Counted from the stretch's first letter, positions 36,121-46,199 are shown. The stretch is 64,000 nt of DNA from Proteiniphilum sp. X52 (GCF_003712195.1 NZ_RDSD01000013.1:1-64000); one strand, 5' to 3'. Notes: generated by a model not told the origin, from the letters alone. Translations and numbers: made by a program.

Positions 36121-36179
36121 TTTTTGGTGGTGAAATTTCAAATACATTTTTTCTCCACTCAAATTCCAAAAATATTTTT

Positions 36180-36187
36180 TAACTTTG
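36180..36187 (+). promoter_or_regulatory. -7 box upstream of type III mod
   Basis: TAACTTTG fits TAnnTTTG and lies 29 bases before the mod ATG at 36217. A TTG is not seen at the expected -33 distance. The intergenic region is AT-rich. Confidence 0.5.
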
Positions 36188-36216
36188 TAAATTGGTTAAA
36201 TTAGAGACTTATTCCA

Positions 36217-38094
36217 ATGAACGGACAATCCTTATCGCCTCATATAGAGAAACTTAATCAACTTAGACAAATCTTCCCCGAAGTATTCTCCGAGGGAAAA
36301 ATAGATTGGGAAAAATTGCGAATTACTCTTGGTGAAAACATCAACTTCGCCAACGAGCGTTACGTGCTCAACTGGGCGGGCAAGAGCGATGCGTTCCGTG
36401 TGATGCAGCAACCGAGCACCCGGACACTGGTTCCCGTGCGGGAAGATTCCGTAGATTTTGACGACACACAAAACATCTTCATCGAAGGAGAAAACCTTGA
36501 AGTGCTGAAAGTGCTGCAAAAGAGCTACTTCGGCAAGGTGAAAATGATCTATATCGACCCGCCTTACAACACGGGAAACGACAGTTTTATCTATCCCGAT
36601 AAGTTTTCCGAGACCAAGGAAGAATACCAAAAACGGGTGGGCGACAAGGACGAGGACGGTTATATGACCGGCGAGGGTATGTTTCGGAAAAACAGCCGCG
36701 AAAACGGGCAGTACCACAGCAACTGGCTCAATATGATGATGCCCCGTCTCTACTTGGCAAGAACCCTATTGAGAGATGACGGGGTCATTTTCATCTCCAT
36801 AGACGACAACGAGGTGCATAACTTGCGATTGCTGATGAATGAGATTTTTGGAGAGGAGAATTTTGTGGCAAATATTGTGTGGCAACATAGTATTCAACCT
36901 AAAGGTTATTCAAATATTTTTTCCAATCATCACAACCATATTTTATGTTTTAGTAAAACATCAGAATATGTTGTGAATTCGCTTTTAAGAACGGATGAGG
37001 ATAATAAAGCTTACAGCAACCCTGACAACGATCCAAAAGGCCCTTGGAGAAGCGGAGACGTTCGCAATGCCCTTTATAGACCAAACCTAATTTATGACAT
37101 AATTTCACCTTCTGGAAATATTATTAAGCCTTGTAGTAATGGGTGGAGATGGAGTAAAGAAACGATAGAAAAAAAGATACAAACTGGTGAAATAATTTTC
37201 AATGTTGATGAAACAAAAATTATCAGAAAAATTTATCTTTCTAACTTAGAAGGTCGAGCTCCTGAGTCTATTTGGTTTGCAAAAGATGTTGGAAGTACTC
37301 GTGATGCTATGGCGGAATTAAAGAATTTATTTGAGAATCCACCTTTTGATACACCTAAACCAACAAAATTAATAGAAAAGATGATTCAACTTGTAAAAGA
37401 TAAAAATGGAATCATCCTTGACTTCTTTTCCGGAAGTGCTACCACCGCCCACGCTGTCATGCAACTCAATAAAGAAGACGGTGGCAACCGCAAGTATATC
37501 CTTGTGCAAATGCCGGAGCTTTGCGATGAAAAGAGCGAGGCTTTCAAGGCAGGATATAAGACCATTGCGGAGATAGCAAAAGAGCGGATTCGTCGGGCTG
37601 GAAAGAAAATCCGGGAAGAAATAAAGCGTGAAGTAGAAAAGAAAAAAGGAGAATTGAATTTTGCCGCAGATGATAACCAAGCCGAAACGCAAGTTGACAC
37701 CGGATTCAAGGTTTTCCGCCTTTCAGAAAGCAATTTCAAGCAGTGGCAACAACCGGAAAACTACACTGCCGAAGCCTTAGCCGAGCAATTGAAACTGTTT
37801 ATCGACCCCGTGGCCGAAAACGCCGACCTGCAAAATATGGTCTATGAACTGCTGTTGAAGAGCGGAAAAGACCTCAACGTGAAAATCGAGGCCAACGATG
37901 GATATTACCTGATTGACGGTAATGACCTTGCACTTATTCTTGAAAAAGTGGACGAGCAAATCATTACCGAAGTGCTTTGCGAATACCCAAAAAAAGTAAT
38001 CGCCCTCGACAGGATATTTAAAGGAAAAGATCAATTAAAAACCAACACCGCCCTGCAAATGAAAGATGCCGGCGTGGAGTTTAAAACGATATAA
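36217..38094 (+). CDS. mod: Type III restriction-modification DNA methyltransferase (Mod)
   Basis: This 625-residue adenine N6-methyltransferase recognises the DNA site for the type III system. Motif IV is DPPYNTG (114-120), and the SAM-binding motif I LDFFSGSATTAHAV lies near residues 399-412, a permuted beta-class order. The region between them, about 36,850-37,420, is strongly AT-rich while both flanks are GC-richer. That region is the target-recognition domain, so a recombined specificity segment is likely. The matching Res gene is not next but 3.4 kb downstream, after three inserted genes. The cognate recognition sequence cannot be read from the DNA. Confidence 0.9.
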   Translation: MNGQSLSPHIEKLNQLRQIFPEVFSEGKIDWEKLRITLGENINFANERYVLNWAGKSDAFRVMQQPSTRTLVPVREDSVDFDDTQNIFIEGENLEVLKVLQKSYFGKVKMIYIDPPYNTGNDSFIYPDKFSETKEEYQKRVGDKDEDGYMTGEGMFRKNSRENGQYHSNWLNMMMPRLYLARTLLRDDGVIFISIDDNEVHNLRLLMNEIFGEENFVANIVWQHSIQPKGYSNIFSNHHNHILCFSKTSEYVVNSLLRTDEDNKAYSNPDNDPKGPWRSGDVRNALYRPNLIYDIISPSGNIIKPCSNGWRWSKETIEKKIQTGEIIFNVDETKIIRKIYLSNLEGRAPESIWFAKDVGSTRDAMAELKNLFENPPFDTPKPTKLIEKMIQLVKDKNGIILDFFSGSATTAHAVMQLNKEDGGNRKYILVQMPELCDEKSEAFKAGYKTIAEIAKERIRRAGKKIREEIKREVEKKKGELNFAADDNQAETQVDTGFKVFRLSESNFKQWQQPENYTAEALAEQLKLFIDPVAENADLQNMVYELLLKSGKDLNVKIEANDGYYLIDGNDLALILEKVDEQIITEVLCEYPKKVIALDRIFKGKDQLKTNTALQMKDAGVEFKTI

Positions 38095-38099
38095 AAAGA

Positions 38100-40028
38100 A
38101 TGGAAAAAAGATTATATTTAAAGATTCAACCGAAAGTCATTGATCACTTAGGAATTAAAATGTATCAGAAACCTGTTGATGTGATTGCTGAATACATTGC
38201 AAACGCTTGGGATGCTGATTCTGAAGAAGTTTCAGTTATTCTTGAAAACATCAAAATAACCGTCTCAGATAAAGGGGACGGAATGACTTTTAATGAATGC
38301 CAAGATTGTTATTTACAAGTCGGACGTGACCGAAGAGAAGTATCTGGGAAAGATACATCTAACCGAAAAGAACGTCCAGTATTAGGGCGAAAAGGTATTG
38401 GAAAGTTTGCCGGATTTGGAGTAGCTAAAACAATAACAGTCGATACAATATCGAGAGCGACTGGAGAAAAAACTGTTTTTAAAATGGATATTGATTCAAT
38501 TTTGGAGTATGATGTGCAAAAAGAAGATAATAAAATTATAGAAGTTGTAGAATATTGTGAACCAGATGAATATAGAAAAGAAAATCATGGTACGACAATT
38601 ATTTTAGAAAGAATGGATTTGTCTTTTGGTGCAGATTTAATCGATAACTTTAAGAAAGAACTATCTAGAAGATTTCTTCTTACTCAATTTTACGATGATT
38701 TCGTTGTGTTGATTAATGATGAGCCTCTACCCCATAATTTTAATGATGAGATGGAATTTGTATTTCCAAGAGATTTAACTGAGGACGAAAAAAATAAATT
38801 TCCTAAAGTAACGTCGTTTAATAATAATGGTTGGGCTGTAGAAGATTTTGATGAGTTTGAAATCAAGTGGAGAATCGGATTTTATGAAGAACCGATTAAA
38901 GTAGAGGAATTGAGAGGAATTGGTGTTTATGTAAAAGGAAAGTTGGCTCAAAAGCCTTTTTTCTTCGATTTGACAGGTGGAATTTCGGCTCAAAATTCTC
39001 TTGAATATATGACTGGACAAGTACAAATGGATTTTATTGACACAGGAGAAAATAACTTAATTTCTACCGAGAGGCAACGCATTAATTTGCAAACCGAATT
39101 AGGTAAAAAAATTAAAGTGTGGGGAATCGAAAAAATCAAAGAATGGGGAAGCATTTGGAAGTCTAGAAGGTCAGAAAAAAGACTTGCAGACATAAATGAT
39201 AAAATTTCCGGATTTAGAAATAGATTAGACGCTTTGCCAAGAACAGAACGAAGAACTGTAGAAACAGTACTTAAAAAGATTGCTACTTTTGATAGGTTAG
39301 GGCAAGCTAGATTTAAGGAGTGGTGCGCTGATATATTAACCTCATGGGAAAAAGGAAGATTGCGTAACATTATCACAGAACTGGCTGAACAGGATGAGCT
39401 TGATGAAACTCAATTTATAGAAATTTTATCTGAAGCAGATGTCTTAACCGCCTTAAATATAGCAGAATCAGTAAAAACTAAAATCGTTGCAATTGGAGAA
39501 TTAAAAGAAAGGGTTAAGTCTAAAGAATTGGAAAATAAAGTGAGAGATTATATTTATGAGCATCCATGGTTAATCCACCCTAAATGGGAAACTTATAGAA
39601 AAGAGAGAAGCGTTGAAAAACTCATTAAAGATATTGCTGATAAAGAATTAAAAGTAGATGTTTTTCAAGGTAGGGTTGACTTGGTTTTATCATCTGGGCA
39701 AGATTTATTATTGGTTGAATTTATGAGACCCGGACTTTCTTTAGACAGAGATCACTTGGATCGAATAAACTACTATGTAATGGGAGTAAGACGAGAACTT
39801 GCAAAACAAACAGGACTTCAATTCAGACATGTTGATTCAGCTTATGTTATTGCTGACAATAAAAACAGCGCTGAAGATGTTACGGAAAGGATATTACAAT
39901 TACAAGAGAAAAAGATATTTGTATTAACTTGGGAGTCATTAATTTCTCAAGCTTTAAAACAATGGGGAGATTATTTAGATTTAATAAAATTAAGAAATCC
40001 TGAAGATATAAGAATACAAGAATTATGA
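38100..40028 (+). CDS. GHKL (MORC/Hsp90-like) ATPase with nuclease-like C-terminus
   Basis: This is a 642-residue protein. The N-terminal GHKL domain has N-box EYIANAWDADSEEV (31-44), DKGDGM (57-62) and GRKGIGKF (96-103). A helical middle (about 360-500) leads to a C-terminal domain with VDVFQGRVDLVLSSGQDLLL, then VEFMRPG, whose D527 and E540 fit a PD-(D/E)XK layout, except that the usual Lys position is Met542. It may be a catalytically altered or inactive nuclease domain. The gene starts 5 bases after mod and ends with an ATGA overlap into the C5-methyltransferase gene. Relatives in McrBC- or MutL-like roles are possible; the specific function is unknown. Confidence 0.8.
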   Translation: MEKRLYLKIQPKVIDHLGIKMYQKPVDVIAEYIANAWDADSEEVSVILENIKITVSDKGDGMTFNECQDCYLQVGRDRREVSGKDTSNRKERPVLGRKGIGKFAGFGVAKTITVDTISRATGEKTVFKMDIDSILEYDVQKEDNKIIEVVEYCEPDEYRKENHGTTIILERMDLSFGADLIDNFKKELSRRFLLTQFYDDFVVLINDEPLPHNFNDEMEFVFPRDLTEDEKNKFPKVTSFNNNGWAVEDFDEFEIKWRIGFYEEPIKVEELRGIGVYVKGKLAQKPFFFDLTGGISAQNSLEYMTGQVQMDFIDTGENNLISTERQRINLQTELGKKIKVWGIEKIKEWGSIWKSRRSEKRLADINDKISGFRNRLDALPRTERRTVETVLKKIATFDRLGQARFKEWCADILTSWEKGRLRNIITELAEQDELDETQFIEILSEADVLTALNIAESVKTKIVAIGELKERVKSKELENKVRDYIYEHPWLIHPKWETYRKERSVEKLIKDIADKELKVDVFQGRVDLVLSSGQDLLLVEFMRPGLSLDRDHLDRINYYVMGVRRELAKQTGLQFRHVDSAYVIADNKNSAEDVTERILQLQEKKIFVLTWESLISQALKQWGDYLDLIKLRNPEDIRIQEL

Positions 40029-41053
40029 AATTACTTTCAATTGATTTGTTCTCGGGGGTTGGCGGGCTTTCGGAGGGGCTTCGTCAAGCCGGGTTTGATA
40101 CTAAACTCGCTTTTGAGATTGATGAACTAGCATCAAAGGCATACTCGATAAATCATAAAAAGGTAAAAGTCATAACAAAGGACATTCGTGATGTTGATAT
40201 TGCAGAAGTGAGAAAATTATTGAACAACAAAACCATTCATCTGCTGGCAGGCTGTCCTCCCTGTCAAGGATTTAGCTCAATTAGGAGACTTAATAGAGCA
40301 GAACCCGTTGAAGACGAGAGAAATAGCCTTATTAACGAATATGTGAGCTTTATTGAAGGCTTAATGCCGTACACATTTATGATGGAAAATGTTCCGGGTT
40401 TATCATTATCACCTGACTTTCACAAAGCTATAAAAGAGTTAAAAAAAATTGGATATGAGCATATAGTTTATAAAGTTGTAAATGTAAAAGACTATGGGGT
40501 TCCACAAAATAGAAAGAGATTGGTGATGGTTGGCTCACGTTTAGGACCAATCCAAATAGCGAAACCTATAAATAAAAAAGTTACTGTTAGAGAAAAAATC
40601 GCTAATCTTCCAAAGCCGGAAGAATCATCTGATTATTTTCACAAAATATTTCCTAAGCACACACACCGAATTCAAGAATTAATTCGGGATATACCTCATG
40701 ATGGAGGCAGTAGAAAAGATTTGGGGGCGAGTAGACAATTGAAATGTCATCAAAAGGAAAATGTTGGATTTAACGATGTTTATGGTAGATTAAGATGGGA
40801 TGATTACTCTACAACTATAACTGGCGGCTGTTTAAATCCGTCAAAAGGACGTTTTTTACATCCTGAACAAGATCGTTGTATCTCAGCAAGAGAGGCCTCA
40901 CTTTTGCAATCTTTTCCTATTGATTATAAATTTCCATCAGATGCTCCTATTTCAAAAATAGCCTTAATGATTGGTAATGCATTGCCTCCTGAATTTTGTA
41001 AAATTCAAGTTGAAGAAATAAAGTCTCATTTATACTTTTATTTAAATGGATAA
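40025..41053 (+). CDS. DNA (cytosine-5) methyltransferase
   Basis: This 342-residue C5-methyltransferase adds a methyl group to cytosine. Motif I is SIDLFSGVGGLSEGL (5-19), motif IV is GCPPCQGFS with catalytic C80, and motif VI is ENV at 121-123. Motif VIII reads VPQNRKRLVMV, and motifs IX-X end with GNALPP. All ten motif blocks appear, so the enzyme is probably active. It overlaps the upstream GHKL gene by 4 bases (ATGA) and the downstream Vsr gene by 8 bases. Pairing with Vsr is a common way to repair deaminated 5-methylcytosine. Confidence 0.93.
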   Translation: MKLLSIDLFSGVGGLSEGLRQAGFDTKLAFEIDELASKAYSINHKKVKVITKDIRDVDIAEVRKLLNNKTIHLLAGCPPCQGFSSIRRLNRAEPVEDERNSLINEYVSFIEGLMPYTFMMENVPGLSLSPDFHKAIKELKKIGYEHIVYKVVNVKDYGVPQNRKRLVMVGSRLGPIQIAKPINKKVTVREKIANLPKPEESSDYFHKIFPKHTHRIQELIRDIPHDGGSRKDLGASRQLKCHQKENVGFNDVYGRLRWDDYSTTITGGCLNPSKGRFLHPEQDRCISAREASLLQSFPIDYKFPSDAPISKIALMIGNALPPEFCKIQVEEIKSHLYFYLNG

Positions 41054-41459
41054 ATTTTCTTCCGAAAAGCGGAGTTTAATCATGTCTAAAATTTCCGGTA
41101 AAGAAACAAAACCGGAAATTTTGGTACGTAAATATCTTTTTGCGCACGGTTTCAGGTATAGAAAAAACGTAAAAGATTTACCCGGCAAACCGGACATAGT
41201 CTTGCCCAAATATAAAACGATAATATTTGTCAACGGATGTTTTTGGCACGGACACGAAAATTGTAAAAAAGCAACATTACCTGCAACAAATACCGAATTT
41301 TGGAGAGAAAAAATATCCGGAAATATCATAAGGGATAAGGAAAATACTCAAAAATTTACAAAAATGGGATTTAAAGTGATAACCATTTGGCAATGTGAAT
41401 TAGTACATAAGGAGAGAGAAGACAGTTTAAATAATTTAATCAAACGAATTAAACCATGA
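41046..41459 (+). CDS. vsr: Very short patch repair endonuclease (Vsr)
   Basis: This 137-residue endonuclease nicks DNA 5' of a thymine in T-G mismatches created by deamination of methylcytosine. The family block is LPGKPDIVLPKYKTIIFVNG followed by CFWHGHENC, with Asp, His and Cys residues at the expected active-site and zinc positions. The N-terminal MSKISGKETKPEILVRKYL and C-terminal FKVITIWQCEL are also family-typical. It overlaps the methyltransferase gene by 8 bases and the res gene by 4 bases (ATGA). Length matches the family. Confidence 0.93.
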   Translation: MDKFSSEKRSLIMSKISGKETKPEILVRKYLFAHGFRYRKNVKDLPGKPDIVLPKYKTIIFVNGCFWHGHENCKKATLPATNTEFWREKISGNIIRDKENTQKFTKMGFKVITIWQCELVHKEREDSLNNLIKRIKP

Positions 41460-44110
41460 TCCTCCACTTCGAACCCAACCTGCAATTCCAGCTCGATGCC
41501 ATCAATTCGGTCATTCGTCTGTTTGACGGACAGCCTAAAAATAACGGCGAGGCGGATTTTTTCGTGCCGGAAGAGGGGACGTTAAACTTGATCGATGGCA
41601 TTTCCAATCGCTTGGTCATTTCGGAGGAGCAGGTGCTGACCAATCTGCAAAACGTTCAGCGTGAAAACGAGATAGAAGCCTCCAAATCGTTGCAGGGCAT
41701 GAACTTTTCGGTGGAGATGGAAACAGGAACGGGGAAAACTTACGTCTATCTGCGCACCGTTTACGAGTTGTTTCGGCAATACGGATTCAAGAAATATGTG
41801 ATTGTGGTGCCGTCGGTAGCCATCCGCGAGGGTGTGTTGAAGAATTTGGAAATCACGCATGAGCATTTTCGGAATCTTTATGACAATATTCCGGTACATT
41901 ACATGGTGTACGACAGCAACAAAATATCGGCTTTGCGCGGGTTTGCTACCGGAAACCATATCGAAATCCTGGTTATCAACATCGATTCGTTTGCCAAAGA
42001 CGAGAATATCATCAACCGTCCCAACGACAGACTGAGCGGGCAGCTCCCGGTGGAGTTCATTCGCTCGTGCCATCCGATAGTCATTGTGGACGAACCGCAA
42101 AATATGGAAACGCCCAAACGGAAAAAGGCTATCGAGAACTTGAGACCTCTTTTCACGTTGCGCTATTCCGCCACGCATCGCAACGTGTATAACCTTGTTT
42201 ACAGCCTCAATCCGGTGAAAGCTTACGACTTGGGTTTGGTGAAGCAGATCGAGGTGGATTCGGTGATGGAAGAAAACTCATCGAATGATGCTTTTGTCTC
42301 AGTCGATTCCATTACGGCGACCAAAACCAAAGTATCTGCCAAACTTTTCATCATGGCAAACGGGCAAAACGGCGTATGTAAAAAAACAGTATATGTGCGT
42401 GCCGGAGACGATTTGTATCGACTTTCAAATGAACGCGAGATTTATAGGAACGGTTATATCGTGGAAGAAATCGATGCCGTCAACGGCTGTGTCTCTTTTT
42501 CCAACGGTAATGTGTTGTGCAAAGGGGCTACTCAAGGGGCATTGACCGATGAGGTGATGAAATTCCAAATGCGGAAAACGATAGAGGAGCATTTGAAAAA
42601 GGAGTTGAAACTTCAATCGAAGGGCGTGAAAGTGCTTTCGCTCTTTTTTATCGACAGGGTGGCCAATTATCGACAATACGACAGTAACGGCAATCCGCAG
42701 CAAGGAAAGTTTGCCCTTTGGTTTGAGGAGATTTACGCGGAATTGATCCAAAAAGCCGCCTTTCAATCACTTCCGGAGTGCAATGTTGGGGAAATTCATA
42801 ACGGCTATTTTTCTCAGGATAAAAAGGGTGTATTCAAGGACACTTCGGGTGAGACACTTGCCGATGACGATACGTACAGCCTCATCATGAAAGACAAAGA
42901 AAAGCTGTTGAACATACAAAATCCCCTTCGGTTTATCTTTTCGCACTCGGCTTTGCGCGAAGGTTGGGACAATCCGAATGTCTTTCAGATTTGTACGCTC
43001 AACGAGACCAAGTCCGATATGAAAAAACGGCAGGAAATCGGGCGTGGGCTTCGTTTAGCTGTTGACAGTGAGGGGAAACGCATTTACGACCGCAATATCA
43101 ATCGCCTGACCGTCGTAGCCAATGAATCATACGGCGATTTTGCCAAAGCCTTGCAAAAGGAAATTGAGGAAGATTGTGGCGTGGCTTTCGAGGGACGTAT
43201 AAAAAACAAGCGGGAACGGGTCGCCGTCAAATACCGCAAAGGCTTCGAGGCTGACCCGAAATTCTTGGAGATTTGGGATAAGTTGAAAAGGAAAACCACT
43301 TATCGAGTGGATTATAAAACGTCCGAACTTATTAAGCAAGCTGCAAAAGCCGTTAAGGATATGCCCGAAATCAAATCCCCTTCCATTCGTTCTACAAGAG
43401 TTGGCATCACTATGACCGATGAAGGCGTTGGAACAAGCTATGTCGGCGATAGAGTGGTGTATTATGGCGCCCATGCGTGGAACATTCCGGATGTTTTGGG
43501 CTATATTCAGAACAAAACGGAATTGACCCGTTCCACCATCGAGGAAATAGTAAGTCAATCGGGAAGAATAGGTGATATTCTGATCAATCCGCAACGGTTC
43601 TTAGACTTGGCCACGCTCGCAATCAAACGGACTTTGAACGATTTGATGATTGAAGGGATTAAATATCAAAAAATCGGCGGTTCGGAATATGAAATGGCTT
43701 TGTTTGAAGCCCAAGAATTGGAGGTTTACCTGAATGATTTCTCGTTTAAGGTTTCTGATCCTTCAAAGACGATTTATCAGGAGTTTGTACCTTTGGATTC
43801 GGGGGTGGAAAGCCGATTCGCCCAGGACTGTGAGACAAGTGACCAGATAAAATTCTATTTCAAACTGCCCAATTGGTTTAAAATACCCACCCCGATAGGC
43901 CACTACAATCCCGATTGGGCTTTGGTATTTGAGGATGACACAAAGATTTACTTTGTTGCCGAAACCAAGGATACTGGCACCCCGCAAGTCGATGTATCCA
44001 AACTAAACGGAGACGAGCAATTGAAGATTAAATGCGGGAAGGCTCATTTTGAGCAGTTTGAAGAGGTGGAGTACAGGGTTGTAAGTCGTGTTGGAGAATT
44101 GGTGGAATAA
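41456..44110 (+). CDS. res: Type III restriction enzyme Res subunit
   Basis: This 884-residue helicase-nuclease is the restriction partner of Mod. Walker A is METGTGKTY, motif II is VDEPQNME, and motif VI is QEIGRGLRL. The C-terminal endonuclease segment holds YNPDWALVFEDDTKIYFV then AETKDTG, a PD-(D/E)XK pattern. It begins within the Vsr stop (ATGA). Its GC content resembles the ends of mod more than the three genes between. Together they suggest that mod and res were once adjacent and that the intervening genes were inserted later. It could cut only when complexed with Mod. Confidence 0.9.
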   Translation: MILHFEPNLQFQLDAINSVIRLFDGQPKNNGEADFFVPEEGTLNLIDGISNRLVISEEQVLTNLQNVQRENEIEASKSLQGMNFSVEMETGTGKTYVYLRTVYELFRQYGFKKYVIVVPSVAIREGVLKNLEITHEHFRNLYDNIPVHYMVYDSNKISALRGFATGNHIEILVINIDSFAKDENIINRPNDRLSGQLPVEFIRSCHPIVIVDEPQNMETPKRKKAIENLRPLFTLRYSATHRNVYNLVYSLNPVKAYDLGLVKQIEVDSVMEENSSNDAFVSVDSITATKTKVSAKLFIMANGQNGVCKKTVYVRAGDDLYRLSNEREIYRNGYIVEEIDAVNGCVSFSNGNVLCKGATQGALTDEVMKFQMRKTIEEHLKKELKLQSKGVKVLSLFFIDRVANYRQYDSNGNPQQGKFALWFEEIYAELIQKAAFQSLPECNVGEIHNGYFSQDKKGVFKDTSGETLADDDTYSLIMKDKEKLLNIQNPLRFIFSHSALREGWDNPNVFQICTLNETKSDMKKRQEIGRGLRLAVDSEGKRIYDRNINRLTVVANESYGDFAKALQKEIEEDCGVAFEGRIKNKRERVAVKYRKGFEADPKFLEIWDKLKRKTTYRVDYKTSELIKQAAKAVKDMPEIKSPSIRSTRVGITMTDEGVGTSYVGDRVVYYGAHAWNIPDVLGYIQNKTELTRSTIEEIVSQSGRIGDILINPQRFLDLATLAIKRTLNDLMIEGIKYQKIGGSEYEMALFEAQELEVYLNDFSFKVSDPSKTIYQEFVPLDSGVESRFAQDCETSDQIKFYFKLPNWFKIPTPIGHYNPDWALVFEDDTKIYFVAETKDTGTPQVDVSKLNGDEQLKIKCGKAHFEQFEEVEYRVVSRVGELVE

Positions 44111-44132
44111 TACATAAACAAAGAATTGAATT

Positions 44133-46199
44133 ATGAAAGGTGATGCAAAACCATTGGTGAAATTTTTAGAAGGGGCAGATAATCGATTTATTATACCTGT
44201 TTACCAGCGCAATTACGACTGGAAACAAAACAATTGCAAACAACTCTACAATGATTTAATCAAGATCATCAAAGATAACCGAGAATCTCATTTCTTTGGA
44301 AGTATTGTCTCCACCTTGTATGATGGCGCCGGTTCATCTGATTATCTGATTATTGACGGGCAACAACGCATCACTACTATTTCGCTTCTTTTATTGGCAA
44401 TTGTTAATCTGACAAAAGAGGGAATTACATCATTTGAAAATGTTAGATTGTTAGATAAAATCTGGGAAACTTATCTTGTTGATAAATTTGTAGATGAAAA
44501 TAAAGTGAGACTGAAGCACGTAAAACACGATTCCGAAGCGTTTGAAAAATTGCTGTTTGCCGAAAAAGATGAGTATCATGCAACATCGAATGTCACTCAA
44601 AACTATCTTTATTTTTATAATAGAATTAAAGAAAAAAAAGAGTTGTCAGTGGATGAAATCTATTTGGCAATAACAAAACTATTGATAATTGACATCTTTC
44701 TGCATAAAGAAGATAATGCTCAACTCATTTTTGAAAGTCTTAATTCCACCGGATTGGAACTTGAAGAGGGTGATAAAATTCGGAATTTTGCTTTAATGGG
44801 TTTAGAACCAAAGACACAAGAAGATTTTTATAAAAAATATTGGCATAAAATAGAGCAAAATACAGACTATAAGGTGAGCGTTTTTGTTCGTGATTATTTG
44901 ACTGTGAAACAAAACAGAATATCTTCATTCAAGAATATTTATACGGATTTCAAAGAATATATAGAGGCAAACAATCTGATTGTAGAAGATGTGCTTAAAG
45001 AACTTTTGGAGTATTCGGTAATTTATCAGAATATCATAAATAATTCTGTCGGGAACAGAGGGGTTAATACCGTGCTATTTCGTATCAATCAGTTGGAGAT
45101 GAGCGTTACTTATCCATTTTTATTGTCGTTATTCCAATACTCCAAAACAAATTCAATGGATGATACGGAAATTAAAAACATACTTGGAGTTATAGAAATA
45201 TACCTATTCCGTCGTTTTATTTCCGGTATTCCCACCAATGCACTAAATAAAATCTTTATGACTTTGCATAAAGATACGTTAAAACTAAAAGGAGATAATC
45301 ATACATATAGCGAAGTATTGACCTATCTCCTTACATCCAAGACAGGTAGTGGTCAATTTCCAAATGATGATGAATTTTTACACTCATTTTCAACAAAAAA
45401 TTTATACCATATCATCCCTAAAAACAGGGAGTATTTGTTTGAAAGATTAGAAACCGGAAATAACCTTGAGACATCCAATGTTATTGAAAAAATGAGAGAT
45501 GGTGTATATTCTGTTGAGCATATCTTGCCACAAGTTATGACCGCACAATGGAAAAAGGAGTTAGGTGAAAAAGCTGAGGAAATTCATCAAAAGTGGCTTC
45601 ATCGGATAGCTAACCTAACATTAACAGCATACAACAGCAAATATAGCAATCGTAGTTTTATAGAAAAAAGAGATCTAGCTGATGAAGGATTTAAGGAAAG
45701 TGGAATAAAGCTAAATCAGTATATAGCCAATTTTGATAATTGGACGGAAAAGGAGTTAGAAGCAAGACAAGACTATCTCAACGAGAAAGCTTTGAAATTA
45801 TGGCCATATCCCCAAAACACCTTTGTCCCTGTTGAAAAACCTGCCGATATTCATGGTTTGGATGAAGATTTTGATTTTACCGGATACTACTTGAAATCTT
45901 ATTCTTTTGATGGTTCAGTCCAAACCGTAGACTCTTGGAGGGAAATGTATGTTTTGATTGTAGAATTGATATATGAAAAACATTCTGCAGTTGTAAATCG
46001 GTTAGCAGACAGAGAAGATTTTTTACACATTATACGAACACCAAATAATGGATATGTGCAAATAGCCGAAACAATATATTTGTACAAAGACAACTCCACT
46101 ATGGCTAAAATCAATGCTTTGAAGAAATTATTTACAGAATGTGGTTTAAATGAAGGCTTGCTGCAGTTTGAAATATACTTGCAAAATGCAGTGGATTAG
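44133..46199 (+). CDS. DUF262/DUF1524 (GmrSD-like) restriction protein
   Basis: This 688-residue protein has an N-terminal DUF262 domain (IPVYQRNYDWK, then IIDGQQRITTISLLL, the DGQQR-type motif of a ParB-like nucleotidase fold). A DUF1524 HNH-like domain follows (YSVEHILPQ, then HRIANLTLTAYNSKYSN). The C-terminus resembles a DUF5655-type module (SVQTVDSWREMY). GmrSD enzymes are type IV restriction systems that attack modified phage DNA; SspE of phosphorothioation systems shares the DUF262-DUF1524 layout. It starts 22 bases after res and may be cotranscribed. A contribution to the Ssp-like module 30 kb away is speculative. Confidence 0.85.
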   Translation: MKGDAKPLVKFLEGADNRFIIPVYQRNYDWKQNNCKQLYNDLIKIIKDNRESHFFGSIVSTLYDGAGSSDYLIIDGQQRITTISLLLLAIVNLTKEGITSFENVRLLDKIWETYLVDKFVDENKVRLKHVKHDSEAFEKLLFAEKDEYHATSNVTQNYLYFYNRIKEKKELSVDEIYLAITKLLIIDIFLHKEDNAQLIFESLNSTGLELEEGDKIRNFALMGLEPKTQEDFYKKYWHKIEQNTDYKVSVFVRDYLTVKQNRISSFKNIYTDFKEYIEANNLIVEDVLKELLEYSVIYQNIINNSVGNRGVNTVLFRINQLEMSVTYPFLLSLFQYSKTNSMDDTEIKNILGVIEIYLFRRFISGIPTNALNKIFMTLHKDTLKLKGDNHTYSEVLTYLLTSKTGSGQFPNDDEFLHSFSTKNLYHIIPKNREYLFERLETGNNLETSNVIEKMRDGVYSVEHILPQVMTAQWKKELGEKAEEIHQKWLHRIANLTLTAYNSKYSNRSFIEKRDLADEGFKESGIKLNQYIANFDNWTEKELEARQDYLNEKALKLWPYPQNTFVPVEKPADIHGLDEDFDFTGYYLKSYSFDGSVQTVDSWREMYVLIVELIYEKHSAVVNRLADREDFLHIIRTPNNGYVQIAETIYLYKDNSTMAKINALKKLFTECGLNEGLLQFEIYLQNAVD

